From contig JAKSSJ010000028.1 in assembly GCA_024403215.1 (NCBI GenBank), forward strand, positions 1 through 13,648: a stretch of DNA of 13,648 bases. The letters are read 5' to 3'. Of this stretch, positions 1-6,550 are shown piece by piece. Position 1 is the first letter of the stretch; each line of letters starts with the position of its first letter. Below the pieces are notes generated by a model, which did not search any database, was not told the DNA's origin, and saw only the letters and a program-made list of their open reading frames with translations. The DNA comes from Clostridia bacterium (lineage in GTDB: Bacteria; Bacillota; Clostridia; Peptostreptococcales; Anaerovoracaceae). The position numbers were made by a program, and so were the translations under genes.

Positions 1-29
1 CTTCGCTGGGCTCTTTCCAAAAGTAATTT

Positions 30-55
30 AAAAGGCGGCCTTTAAGGCCGCCTTT
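30..55 (-). terminator. Intrinsic terminator of the symporter gene
   Basis: A perfect 11-bp inverted repeat (31-41 and 45-55) with a 3-nt TTA loop lies just past the stop codon of the minus-strand symporter gene. Read on the minus strand, the GC-rich stem ends in TTTT followed by an AT-rich tail, as expected for Rho-independent termination. Because the stem is flanked by A and T runs on both sides, it could also stop a transcript arriving on the plus strand from outside the window. No gene can be supported in bases 1-29. Confidence 0.85.
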
Positions 56-59
56 AGCT

Positions 60-1436
60 TTAGTCTTTTTTAATTACAAGTGCTGTTAGTGCAAAGAGCG
101 CTAATGCGTTTGGAATTACCATCAGGTTGTTAAACATATCTGTAAGTTCCCAAACAAGATCGTTAGATGCAATAGTTCCAATGAATACAAACACCAAAGC
201 GATGATTGAATAAACTAGTGTGCAAGCTTTTGGATTCTTCTTTCCAAACAGGAAGTTTGCATTAATCTTACCAAACAGGTTCCAAGAAAGAATTGTTGAG
301 AATGCAAAGAAGAATAGGCAGATTGCAACAAAGATTGCACCAAAGCTTTCGCCAAATACTGTTCCGAATGCAGTTTGTGCGAGGTTTGCTTTTCCTATTC
401 CATCAGGAATTGTTCCGTCATAGAGTATGCCGTCTTTGGTGTAAAGTGTAGATATGATTACAAGTGCGTTTAATGTGAGCACTACAAATGTATCAATAAA
501 TACACCAATCATAGCAACAACGCCTTGATCATGTGGATCTTTTACGTTTGCTTGAGCGTGAGCATGAGGTGTTGAACCCATACCAGCTTCATTGCTGAAT
601 AATCCTCTCTTAGCGCCTTGGCTTATAGCTGTTTTAATTGCATAACCAAAACCACCGCCGATGATTGCTTGTGGCTCGAAAGCATATTTAAAAATCATTC
701 CAATTGTTGCTGGAATATATTTAATTCTTGCGATAAGAACTGCAAGTCCGCCGATGAGGAAGATTGTTGCCATGATAGGAACAATCTTTTCTGTAACAGA
801 TGCAAGGCGGCTAACTCCGCCAATGAAAATGATACCGCAAATAACTACAAGAATGATACCAACAATCCATGAAGGGATTCCAAAGGCTGTTTCCATTGTT
901 GAACCAATAGAGTTTGATTGTACCATGCAGCCCATAAAGCCAAGGGCAAGTACAATGGCTACAGCAAAGAAGCCTGCAAGGAATTTTCCAAAGCCTCCTT
1001 TGAATGCGGTTGTAATATAGTAAACTGGACCGCCTTTTATGGTTCCGTCTTTTTCAACGGTTCTTGTCTTAAGGGCTAGGGTTGCTTCTGCGTAAATTGT
1101 TGCCATTCCAAAGAAAGCAATAATCCACATCCAAAAGATTGCGCCAGGACCACCTGTTAAGATTGCGCCGGATGCACCTACGATATTTCCTGTACCAACC
1201 TGGGCAGCTATTGCTGTTGCAAGGGCTTGAAATGATGTCATGCCGCTGCTTTGTTTTTCCCCCTTAAGCTTTAGGGTACCGAACACCTTCTTCATTCCTT
1301 CGCCAAAGCATCTTACCTGAACGAAGCGAGTCTTGATAGAATACCAAAGACCAACTGCTACAAGAAGGAATACCAGGATGTAGTTTGATAGATATGTGTT
1401 TATATCACATACAATTTTGTAAAGAGCTTCTTCCAT
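60..1436 (-). CDS. Sodium:alanine/glycine symporter (AGCS family)
   Basis: Multi-pass inner-membrane carrier of about 458 residues that should import glycine and/or alanine with sodium. The family signature is clear: GTGN at residues 81-84 in an early membrane segment and the block RGLFSNEAGMGS at 277-288, followed by PHAHA. About ten to eleven hydrophobic segments run through the protein, and the length is normal for AlsT/DagA-like members. The ATG at 1436 is chosen because AGGAG (1443-1447) lies 6 nt upstream. A longer reading from 1493 would run through the intrinsic terminator and has no supporting ribosome binding site. The gene stands alone on the minus strand, diverges from the AIM24 cluster, and is preceded by a glycine riboswitch, which points to glycine as a physiological substrate. 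Family assignment is firm; the substrate is inferred from the riboswitch. Confidence 0.95.
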   Translation of the reverse strand: MEEALYKIVCDINTYLSNYILVFLLVAVGLWYSIKTRFVQVRCFGEGMKKVFGTLKLKGEKQSSGMTSFQALATAIAAQVGTGNIVGASGAILTGGPGAIFWMWIIAFFGMATIYAEATLALKTRTVEKDGTIKGGPVYYITTAFKGGFGKFLAGFFAVAIVLALGFMGCMVQSNSIGSTMETAFGIPSWIVGIILVVICGIIFIGGVSRLASVTEKIVPIMATIFLIGGLAVLIARIKYIPATIGMIFKYAFEPQAIIGGGFGYAIKTAISQGAKRGLFSNEAGMGSTPHAHAQANVKDPHDQGVVAMIGVFIDTFVVLTLNALVIISTLYTKDGILYDGTIPDGIGKANLAQTAFGTVFGESFGAIFVAICLFFFAFSTILSWNLFGKINANFLFGKKNPKACTLVYSIIALVFVFIGTIASNDLVWELTDMFNNLMVIPNALALFALTALVIKKD

Positions 1437-1457
1437 TTTTTTCTCCTTTTCTGAACT

Positions 1458-1480
1458 AAAAAAGCCGCCATCTTGGCGAC
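1458..1480 (-). terminator. Riboswitch-controlled intrinsic terminator in the symporter leader
   Basis: On the minus strand GTCGCC (1475-1480) pairs with GGCGGC (1464-1469) around a 5-nt loop, with one G-U pair, and six Ts follow (1458-1463). The stem can be extended by about three A-U/G-U pairs at its foot (AGA with TTT). It sits between the glycine aptamer and the ribosome binding site, the usual place for a transcription-attenuation platform. The foot of the 5' arm (1480-1486) is also complementary to the aptamer 5' edge, so terminator and aptamer folding are probably linked. Confidence 0.8.
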
Positions 1481-1494
1481 TCTGGAAGAACAAT

Positions 1495-1602
1495 GCAAAA
1501 TATTAATCTGTTTTGCCATCTGTCCTTTTGCCTGAGAGATTCGGCCACGGGTTATCCCTTGCCTTGCACCTTCGGCACCCAATTTAATGGGATTCTCCAG
1601 AG
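1495..1602 (-). promoter_or_regulatory. Glycine riboswitch (single aptamer) before the symporter gene
   Basis: The minus strand carries the hallmarks of the gcvT-type glycine aptamer in order: TCTGGAGA at the 5' edge (about 1602-1595), the core TGCCGAAGGTGCAAGGC (about 1578-1562), then CTCTCAGGCAAAAGGACAG (about 1538-1520). The short P1 can form between TCTG at the 5' edge and CAGA at 1519-1522. Only one full aptamer is visible. It is followed by a GCAAAA/TTTTGC hairpin (1495-1516), which may be the vestigial ghost aptamer seen with type-1 singlet glycine riboswitches. Glycine riboswitches before AGCS symporters are known; the published Streptococcus pyogenes example lowers symporter expression when glycine is present. 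The intrinsic terminator that follows suggests transcriptional control here. Confidence 0.93.
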
Positions 1603-1667
1603 TTCCCTAAGCAAGCAGTCTTTTCATTCTGCCTACCTCAACGGGACTGTATTAATTTAATGTTAGG

Positions 1668-1696
1668 ATTATAGCACCAGAAAGCTCCAATTGCAA
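1668..1696 (-). promoter_or_regulatory. Sigma-A type promoter for the riboswitch-symporter transcript
   Basis: On the minus strand TTGCAA (1691-1696) and a consensus TATAAT (1668-1673) are separated by 17 nt. The -10 is preceded by TG one base upstream (TGC-TATAAT), an extended -10 feature. The expected start near 1661 gives a leader of about 225 nt that includes the whole riboswitch and terminator. Confidence 0.75.
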
Positions 1697-1756
1697 GTAA
1701 AAAGAAGGTAATATGGACGAGGTGGTCCTTGGCTACTATAAAAATGCAAGGAAATA

Positions 1757-1765
1757 TGGTAAAAT
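1757..1765 (+). promoter_or_regulatory. Candidate extended -10 for the AIM24 cluster
   Basis: TGG followed by TAAAAT lies 75 nt before the AIM24 start in a very AT-rich stretch. No convincing -35 sits at the right distance, so this rests on the extended -10 alone; TATAAA at 1773-1778 is an alternative. An imperfect hairpin follows at 1791-1816 in the presumed leader (TGCGG with CCGCA, GCAA with TTGC). It has no T run and is therefore not a terminator. Confidence 0.3.
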
Positions 1766-1839
1766 ATTTTGTTATAAATAATGTTACAAATGCGGGGCAA
1801 CCAGCTTGCTGCCGCAGTGACTAAAGAAAGGACCATAAA

Positions 1840-2574
1840 ATGAAATACGAGATTCAAGGCGGAAATCTTCCGGTAGTAATTTGTACACTTGAGGCTGGAG
1901 AAGCAATGACAAATCAGGGCGGCTCTATGGCTTGGATGAGCCCAAATATGAGCATGCAAACAGAGGGCGGAGGCTCTTTTGGCAAGGCCCTTGGTAGAAT
2001 GTTCTCTGGCGAGAAGATTTTTAGAAACATTTATACAGCTCAAGGTGGAGAGGGCATGATTGCTTTTGCAAGTAGCTTCCCTGGAAACATTGTTGCCCTT
2101 GAAGTAACAGATAGCCACCCTATCATTTTCCAAAAGTCAGCCTTCCTTGCTTCCACAATGGGAGTAACAACCGAGGTCTTCTTTAACAAGAAGTTTGGAG
2201 CTGGCCTATTTGGCGGTGAAGGCTTTATTATGCAAAAGGCTATTGGCAATGGAATCGTATTTTTAGAGATAGATGGATCTGCAGTTTCCTACGCACTTGA
2301 GGCAGGACAGCAGATGTTAATTGATACAGGAAGCCTTGCTATTATGGATGCAAGCTGCAGTCTTGATATTCAGACAGTAAAGGGCGCAAAGAATGTATTG
2401 TTTGGTGGTGAGGGACTCTTCCTTACAGTAGTAACTGGCCCTGGCAATATTACTCTTCAGACCATGCCTCTTTCTGAGTTTGCAAAACGTCTTGCTCCTT
2501 ATATGCAGCAGTACATGCCATCAGGCGGAGATAGCTCAAGCGGAGCAACAATTACTTTTGGAAGCAAGAAATAG
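1840..2574 (+). CDS. AIM24 family protein (TIGR00266-like)
   Basis: A 244-residue soluble beta-rich protein with no signal peptide or membrane segment. The N-terminal pattern, with MKYEIQGGNLPVV followed by a Gly/Met-rich block (GGSMAWMSPNM, about residues 28-38), then the F-S-GEKIF-R-N and GG-G-I-F-S-PG segments, matches the AIM24 family, named after a yeast mitochondrial protein. The bacterial role is not settled. The start is supported by GAAAGGA at 1826-1832, 7 nt upstream. The gene ends in TAG, and the frame stays open past that TAG into the downstream PAP2 gene, 27 nt away. It is the first gene of a compact cluster with membrane proteins, which fits a role at the envelope, but that is inference from context only. 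Confidence 0.85.
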   Translation: MKYEIQGGNLPVVICTLEAGEAMTNQGGSMAWMSPNMSMQTEGGGSFGKALGRMFSGEKIFRNIYTAQGGEGMIAFASSFPGNIVALEVTDSHPIIFQKSAFLASTMGVTTEVFFNKKFGAGLFGGEGFIMQKAIGNGIVFLEIDGSAVSYALEAGQQMLIDTGSLAIMDASCSLDIQTVKGAKNVLFGGEGLFLTVVTGPGNITLQTMPLSEFAKRLAPYMQQYMPSGGDSSSGATITFGSKK

Positions 2575-2601
2575 TTAAGGACATTATTTAGGAATATTAT
2601 T

Positions 2602-3531
2602 ATGGGAAATACATTTTATTTTAACTGGGAAGTTTCCTTGATGGAATTTCTTCAGGCACATCTTGGAAAGTTTGGAATTGCGTTTGCATCTTTTTGCTCA
2701 ACACTTGGACAAGAGATGGTAATGATTGCAGTGTTGGGATTTTTCTATTGGGCATGGGACAAAAAGTGCGGAAAGCATATAGGCCTTAACATAGTTGTAG
2801 GCGGAGTTTTGTTCCCAATGATTAAAAACATTGCACTAAGAAGAAGACCTTATATGGATCATCCTAGCATTCAGTGCCTTAAAAAGGTTGATGCTGATGC
2901 AGACATTATGGACATTGCTGCACAGGGATATTCATTCCCATCAGGACATGCAACAAACTCTATGCTTGCATATGGATCTGTAGCTCAGTACCAAAAGAAG
3001 AAGCCGATTACAATTATAGTTACTATAGTAATTGCACTAATCGGTATTTCAAGATTTTGTGTAGGCGTTCATTATCCAACAGATGTTCTTTGCGGTTGGG
3101 CACTTGGCCTTATAGTTATGGCTATAATTCCTAGGCTTTCTGCAATTATTAAAAAAGACTGGGTATTATTCTTAATACTTCTCGTTGTTGGTCTTCCAGG
3201 ATTTTTCTATTGCACAAGCAATGATTTTTATACAAGCTACGGAATGATGCTCGGCGGCTTTATGGGCTTTCTCTTTGAAGAGCGCTATGTAAACTTTGAG
3301 GGTACTAGAAAGCCACTTCAGATTGTACTTAGAGTAGTAATAGGTGCTGGTTTATTCTTTGCATTAAATACAGCTTTAAAGCTTCCGTTCTCTTCTGCTT
3401 TCCTTGACTCAGGAACAACGGCAGCACTGCTTGTAAGAACATTTAGATATGCAATAGTAATCTTCCTTCTTATTGGAGTTTATCCATTGTCATTTAAACT
3501 TTTAGATAAGATTGGTCAGAAGAGGGGTTAA
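2602..3531 (+). CDS. PAP2-superfamily membrane phosphatase
   Basis: A polytopic membrane protein of 309 residues with the three-part phosphatase signature in the first half: K75-x6-R82-P83 (motif 1), PSGH at 113-116 with the catalytic histidine H116 (motif 2), and SR at 150-151 with H157 and D161 (motif 3). Members dephosphorylate lipid phosphates such as phosphatidate or undecaprenyl pyrophosphate at the outer face of the membrane. Residues about 175-309 add further hydrophobic helices beyond the minimal PAP2 core, a layout I recall from other clostridial PAP2 proteins. TAGGA at 2589-2593 is a modest ribosome binding site for the ATG at 2602; M14 (2641) is a less likely alternative start. 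Fold and chemistry are secure; the lipid substrate cannot be told from sequence. Confidence 0.93.
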   Translation: MGNTFYFNWEVSLMEFLQAHLGKFGIAFASFCSTLGQEMVMIAVLGFFYWAWDKKCGKHIGLNIVVGGVLFPMIKNIALRRRPYMDHPSIQCLKKVDADADIMDIAAQGYSFPSGHATNSMLAYGSVAQYQKKKPITIIVTIVIALIGISRFCVGVHYPTDVLCGWALGLIVMAIIPRLSAIIKKDWVLFLILLVVGLPGFFYCTSNDFYTSYGMMLGGFMGFLFEERYVNFEGTRKPLQIVLRVVIGAGLFFALNTALKLPFSSAFLDSGTTAALLVRTFRYAIVIFLLIGVYPLSFKLLDKIGQKRG

Positions 3532-3534
3532 TAG

Positions 3535-4266
3535 GTGGACATATTTCTAGGCGTGCTAGCCAATGCAGCTTTCGTTATAGTAGGCTCTTTAATTGGTAGC
3601 ATATTTAAGTCAGAAAAATTAAAAAGAGTTGGCGAAAGAATCTATCAGGTCTTCGCCATCTTTGTTTTGTGCATGGGTATAAACGGTGCGGCTGACAATG
3701 ACGATCCAGTTAAGCTGCTTCTGTGCCTTATTGTGGGCGTAGCTATTGGCGAGCTTATTGACATTGATAAGCAATTTACAAGGCTGGGCAATTGGGCTGA
3801 AAAGAAGCTCATCAAAAATAAGGTCGAGGCTGACGCAGAGAGCGAGCCAAATTCAAAGTTTGCGGAAGGCTTTGTTGGCGCATCGCTACTATTTTGCATA
3901 GGCTCCATGACTTTTATGGGCGCTTTAGAATCAGGCATATCCCACCAACACACAATATATTTGACCAAGGGCGTATTAGACGGAATATCCGCCATTACGC
4001 TTTCAATGGGCTGCGGAATAGGTGTAATGCTTTCGGCAGCATCAATATTAATCTATCAGGGACTTTTAACAGTTTTAGCTAGCCTTCTTGCAGATGTACT
4101 TCTGCCGGAGGTTGTAGGAATGGCAACAGCTATTGGAAGCCTATTTTTAGTGGGGATAGGACTTAACATGCTTGGCATAACAAAGATTAAGGTTGCAAAC
4201 TTTTTGCCAGCAATGTTTATGCCAATTATTTGGGAGTTAATTGTGAAATTATGTTCAACTTTATAA
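3535..4266 (+). CDS. DUF554 family membrane protein (YdfK/YqgA-like)
   Basis: A 243-residue protein with roughly six to seven hydrophobic segments and the typical DUF554 layout: a small-residue-rich first helix (NAAFVIVGSLIGS), a conserved MGINGA segment near residue 48, a charged GELIDI stretch followed by a hydrophilic loop (about 85-105), and a Gly/Ser-rich second half. Molecular function is unknown for the family, though its helices suggest transport or channel activity. The GTG start at 3535 is only 3 nt after the PAP2 stop and is served by AGAGGGG (3521-3527), lying inside the end of the PAP2 gene, so the two are probably translationally coupled. Confidence 0.88.
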   Translation: MDIFLGVLANAAFVIVGSLIGSIFKSEKLKRVGERIYQVFAIFVLCMGINGAADNDDPVKLLLCLIVGVAIGELIDIDKQFTRLGNWAEKKLIKNKVEADAESEPNSKFAEGFVGASLLFCIGSMTFMGALESGISHQHTIYLTKGVLDGISAITLSMGCGIGVMLSAASILIYQGLLTVLASLLADVLLPEVVGMATAIGSLFLVGIGLNMLGITKIKVANFLPAMFMPIIWELIVKLCSTL

Positions 4267-4823
4267 TCACAAATCTATTACTAGGCTTTGGGCTTGCTAT
4301 GGATACTTTTTCGGTTTCTATAGTAAATACCCTCAACGAGCCTAACATGAGCAGAAAGAAAATGACCCTAATGTCATTTGTCTACGGATTCTTCCAGGCC
4401 TTAATGCCGCTTATTGGATGGTTTTGTGTCCATACAGTAGTGGAGCAATTTGTTAAGGTCCAGCCTTTTATCCCATGGATAGCTTTAATACTTCTTGTTT
4501 GGATAGGTGGAAGGATGCTAATGGAGGGCTTAAGAAGCGAAGGCAGGGTCTATGAGGGCACTGCAAAGGTTTTAAGCTTTGGTGCTCTTATGCTGCAAGG
4601 CATAGCAACAGCCATTGATGCCCTTTCTGTTGGCTTTACAATAGCCGAATATGACGCAGTAAAGGCTGTTTTAGCAGCGCTAATCATAGGGCTTATAACC
4701 TTTGTAATTTCAATGATTGGGGCCTTACTAGGCAAAAAGCTGGGCAACAAGGTGCAGGAAAAAGCTTCCATTTTGGGCGGCGTGGTTCTCATCATCATTG
4801 GAATTAAGATTTGTTTCTTCTAA
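4251..4823 (+). CDS. mntP: MntP-like manganese efflux pump
   Basis: A 190-residue, six-helix membrane protein. It shows the two related halves of the MntP (DUF204) family, each with an essential-looking acidic residue in a helix: MDTFSVS around D18 and GIATAIDALSVG around D123. Members export Mn2+ and protect cells from manganese overload; the length is close to the E. coli protein (about 188). The ATG at 4251 is preferred because the family begins only a few residues before the first helix. A TTG at 4230 in the same frame gives seven extra residues. The start overlaps the DUF554 end by 16 nt and lacks a well-placed ribosome binding site (GGGAG at 4232-4236 is 14 nt away), so translational coupling is likely. 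No yybP-ykoY manganese riboswitch is visible in front of it. Confidence 0.88.
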   Translation: MFNFIITNLLLGFGLAMDTFSVSIVNTLNEPNMSRKKMTLMSFVYGFFQALMPLIGWFCVHTVVEQFVKVQPFIPWIALILLVWIGGRMLMEGLRSEGRVYEGTAKVLSFGALMLQGIATAIDALSVGFTIAEYDAVKAVLAALIIGLITFVISMIGALLGKKLGNKVQEKASILGGVVLIIIGIKICFF

Positions 4824-4850
4824 AAAAGCCAAAAAAGCTTAAAATTTTCG

Positions 4851-4879
4851 TTGACATAGCCAAATTGCTTTGGTATTCT
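4851..4879 (+). promoter_or_regulatory. Promoter of the rpmG-secE-nusG operon
   Basis: A consensus -35 TTGACA (4851-4856) is followed after exactly 17 nt by TATTCT (4874-4879), itself preceded by TGG, which gives an extended -10. Transcription should start near 4886, leaving a leader of about 54 nt before rpmG. No strong terminator separates it from mntP, so read-through from the upstream cluster is also possible. Confidence 0.85.
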
Positions 4880-4939
4880 TATTGGGTATCACTATGCCGC
4901 AGGAGGCATTGTGTATTTTGAAATGGAGGAACCATTAAA

Positions 4940-5104
4940 ATGGCAAAAGCAGGTAACAGAGTTAAGGTAATTCTCTCATGCTCTGAATGCAAACAGAGAA
5001 ATTACAACACTACAAAAAACAAGAAGAATGATCCTGATCGTATCGAACTTCAAAAGTATTGCAAGTTCTGCAAGAAGGAAACACTTCACAAGGAAACAAA
5101 GTAG
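4940..5104 (+). CDS. rpmG: 50S ribosomal protein L33, zinc-binding type
   Basis: A 54-residue protein beginning MAKAGNRVKVILSCSEC and ending HKETK, both typical of bacterial L33. It carries the zinc-ribbon cysteines C14, C17, C41 and C44 (two CxxC pairs), so it is the zinc-dependent C+ form; many Firmicutes also carry a zinc-free paralogue. It sits in the 50S subunit near the E site. TGGAGGA (4924-4930) lies 9 nt before the ATG. It stops at TAG, with secE 15 nt downstream in the same frame, and is the first gene of the operon. Confidence 0.97.
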   Translation: MAKAGNRVKVILSCSECKQRNYNTTKNKKNDPDRIELQKYCKFCKKETLHKETK

Positions 5105-5119
5105 GAAGGGACTACAGAC

Positions 5120-5332
5120 ATGGCAGAACAAGCTGTTGTTAAGAAAAAAGGTTTCGCAAGAGTTGCTGAATACTTCAAGGGAGTAGGAGCAGAACTTAAA
5201 AAGGTTGTATGGCCTACAAAGAAGGAAACATATAAGTACACACTCGTAGTAATCGTAGTATGTGCATTATTTGCTTTACTTTTCTGGGTGCTTGATACAG
5301 TCTTCCTTGCACTCTTAGGACTTATCGTATAG
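5120..5332 (+). CDS. secE: Preprotein translocase subunit SecE
   Basis: A 70-residue single-span SecE, the short form normal for Gram-positive-type bacteria. The conserved amphipathic segment ELKKVVWPTKKE occupies residues 25-36, and one transmembrane helix follows at about 40-64. SecE clamps SecY in the Sec protein-export channel. GGAAGGG (5104-5110) lies 9 nt before the start. The gene lies between rpmG and nusG, the canonical arrangement, and its TAG stop overlaps the nusG ribosome binding site. Confidence 0.97.
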   Translation: MAEQAVVKKKGFARVAEYFKGVGAELKKVVWPTKKETYKYTLVVIVVCALFALLFWVLDTVFLALLGLIV

Positions 5333-5342
5333 GAGCATTAGA

Positions 5343-6041
5343 ATGTCCGACGAAATGATTTTAGAGCCAACTGCTGCTATGCAGGAACCAGAAGAACTAG
5401 AAGAAGAAAAACCGGTTAAGCCTTTTGCAAGACCAGTTGATAGATCTGCTAGTGGAATGCATGGTCAGACTGTTTCAGTAGCAAGAGAGGCTGATGAGAT
5501 TCCAGCAGGATTTTTTAGACGTCTTAAGGAACCAAAGTGGTACATTGTTCATACTTACTCCGGACACGAGGATAAGGTTAAAACCAATCTTGAAAAATTG
5601 GTAGAAAACAGAGGCATGCAGGACTTAGTACTTGCAGTCATCGTGCCAAAGGAAACAGTAATTGAACATAAAGAGACCGGAAGCAAATCCAGAGAACGTA
5701 AAGTTTTCCCTGGCTATGTTTTAGTTAAGATGATAGTAACAAATGAATCATGGTACTTAGTTCGTAACACCCAGGGTGTTACTGGTTTTGTTGGCCAAGG
5801 TTCAGAACCTATTCCACTTTCTGATGAGGAAATCAGAAGACTTGGAATTGAAAAGGTTGAAATCATCCTTAATATTCAGGCTCGCGACAACGTTAAAATC
5901 ATTAGCGGACCATTCAAGGGCTTTACTGGTCTTGTTGAAGAGGTTAATGCTGACAAGCAGACTCTTAAGACCAAGGTTGATATGTTCGGAAGAGCTACTC
6001 CAGTTGAGCTAGAATTCGATCAAGTTGATAAGCTTAACTAA
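5343..6041 (+). CDS. nusG: Transcription termination/antitermination factor NusG, N-terminally extended
   Basis: NusG binds the RNA polymerase clamp and modulates pausing, termination and coupling to translation. The NGN domain starts at KWYIVHTYSGHE (residues 65-76) and the KOW domain covers about 181-214 (IISGPFKGFTGLVEEV). The protein is 232 residues, against about 175-185 for usual NusG, because some 63 residues precede the NGN domain. This extension is rich in Glu, Pro and Ala in its first half (PEELEEEKPVKP) and then carries basic residues. The start at 5343 is supported by TAGGAG (5330-5335), 7 nt upstream and overlapping the secE stop. No better ribosome binding site is apparent nearer the domain. 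Confidence 0.96.
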   Translation: MSDEMILEPTAAMQEPEELEEEKPVKPFARPVDRSASGMHGQTVSVAREADEIPAGFFRRLKEPKWYIVHTYSGHEDKVKTNLEKLVENRGMQDLVLAVIVPKETVIEHKETGSKSRERKVFPGYVLVKMIVTNESWYLVRNTQGVTGFVGQGSEPIPLSDEEIRRLGIEKVEIILNIQARDNVKIISGPFKGFTGLVEEVNADKQTLKTKVDMFGRATPVELEFDQVDKLN

Positions 6042-6055
6042 GAAGCAACTGATAA

Positions 6056-6107
6056 TTGTAGAAAACAACTCAATTAAATATAGATAAAAATAATAGGGTC
6101 GCCCTAT
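6056..6107 (+). promoter_or_regulatory. Weak candidate promoter and small hairpin before rplK
   Basis: TTGTAG (6056-6061) and TATAGA (6079-6084) are 17 nt apart, each matching four of six consensus positions, so a secondary promoter is possible. Just upstream of the rplK ribosome binding site, ATAGGG (6093-6098) pairs perfectly with CCCTAT (6102-6107) around a 3-nt loop. It has no T run. Function is not established for either element. Confidence 0.3.
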
Positions 6108-6122
6108 AGAAAGGAGAGGCTT

Positions 6123-6548
6123 ATGGCAAAACAAGTTGATGCTTTAATTAAACTTCAGATTGCTGCCGGCGCTGCTAACCCAGCTCCTCCAGTAGGTCCT
6201 GCACTTGGACAGCATGGTGTAAACATCATGGATTTCTGCAAACAGTTTAATGCTAAGACTGCTGATCAAAGCGGAATGACTATTCCAGTAGTTATCACCG
6301 TTTACAAGGATAAGAGCTTTACATTCATTTGCAAAACTCCACCAGCACCAGTTCTTATTAAAAAGGCTGCAGGAATTGATAAAGCATCTGGAGAACCAAA
6401 CAAGAAGAAGGTTGCCACAATCACAACTGCTCAGGCTAGAGAAATCGCTGAGAAGAAGATGCCAGATCTTAATGCTGCAAACGTTGACACAGCAACAGAG
6501 ATGATTAAGGGAACCGCAAGAAGCATGGGCATACTTGTCCAGGATTAA
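6123..6548 (+). CDS. rplK: 50S ribosomal protein L11
   Basis: A 141-residue L11 with the N-terminal loop NPAPPVGPALGQHG (residues 19-32), the proline-containing region that contributes to thiostrepton sensitivity and factor binding. The C-terminal RNA-binding domain starts near residue 72 (TPPAPVLIKKAAG). It binds the GTPase-associated centre of 23S rRNA and is needed for stringent-response sensing by RelA-type enzymes. AAAGGAG (6110-6116) is 6 nt upstream of the ATG. It is followed by rplA, as in nearly all bacteria. No unusual residues noticed. Confidence 0.98.
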   Translation: MAKQVDALIKLQIAAGAANPAPPVGPALGQHGVNIMDFCKQFNAKTADQSGMTIPVVITVYKDKSFTFICKTPPAPVLIKKAAGIDKASGEPNKKKVATITTAQAREIAEKKMPDLNAANVDTATEMIKGTARSMGILVQD

Positions 6549-6550
6549 TT

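Noticed and set aside
1..29. End of an upstream plus-strand gene
   Set aside because: Each frame closes within a few codons and there is too little sequence to support any product.
1437..1493. N-terminal extension of the symporter starting at 1493
   Set aside because: It would be encoded by the intrinsic terminator and the ribosome binding site region; AGGAG 6 nt before 1436 decides the start.
4100..4260. yybP-ykoY manganese riboswitch for mntP
   Set aside because: The upstream sequence is coding DNA of the DUF554 gene that overlaps the mntP start, with no aptamer-like signature.
4824..4850. Terminator after mntP
   Set aside because: The stretch is A-rich with only tiny palindromes (AAGCTT, AAAATTTT); no stable GC stem with a T run.
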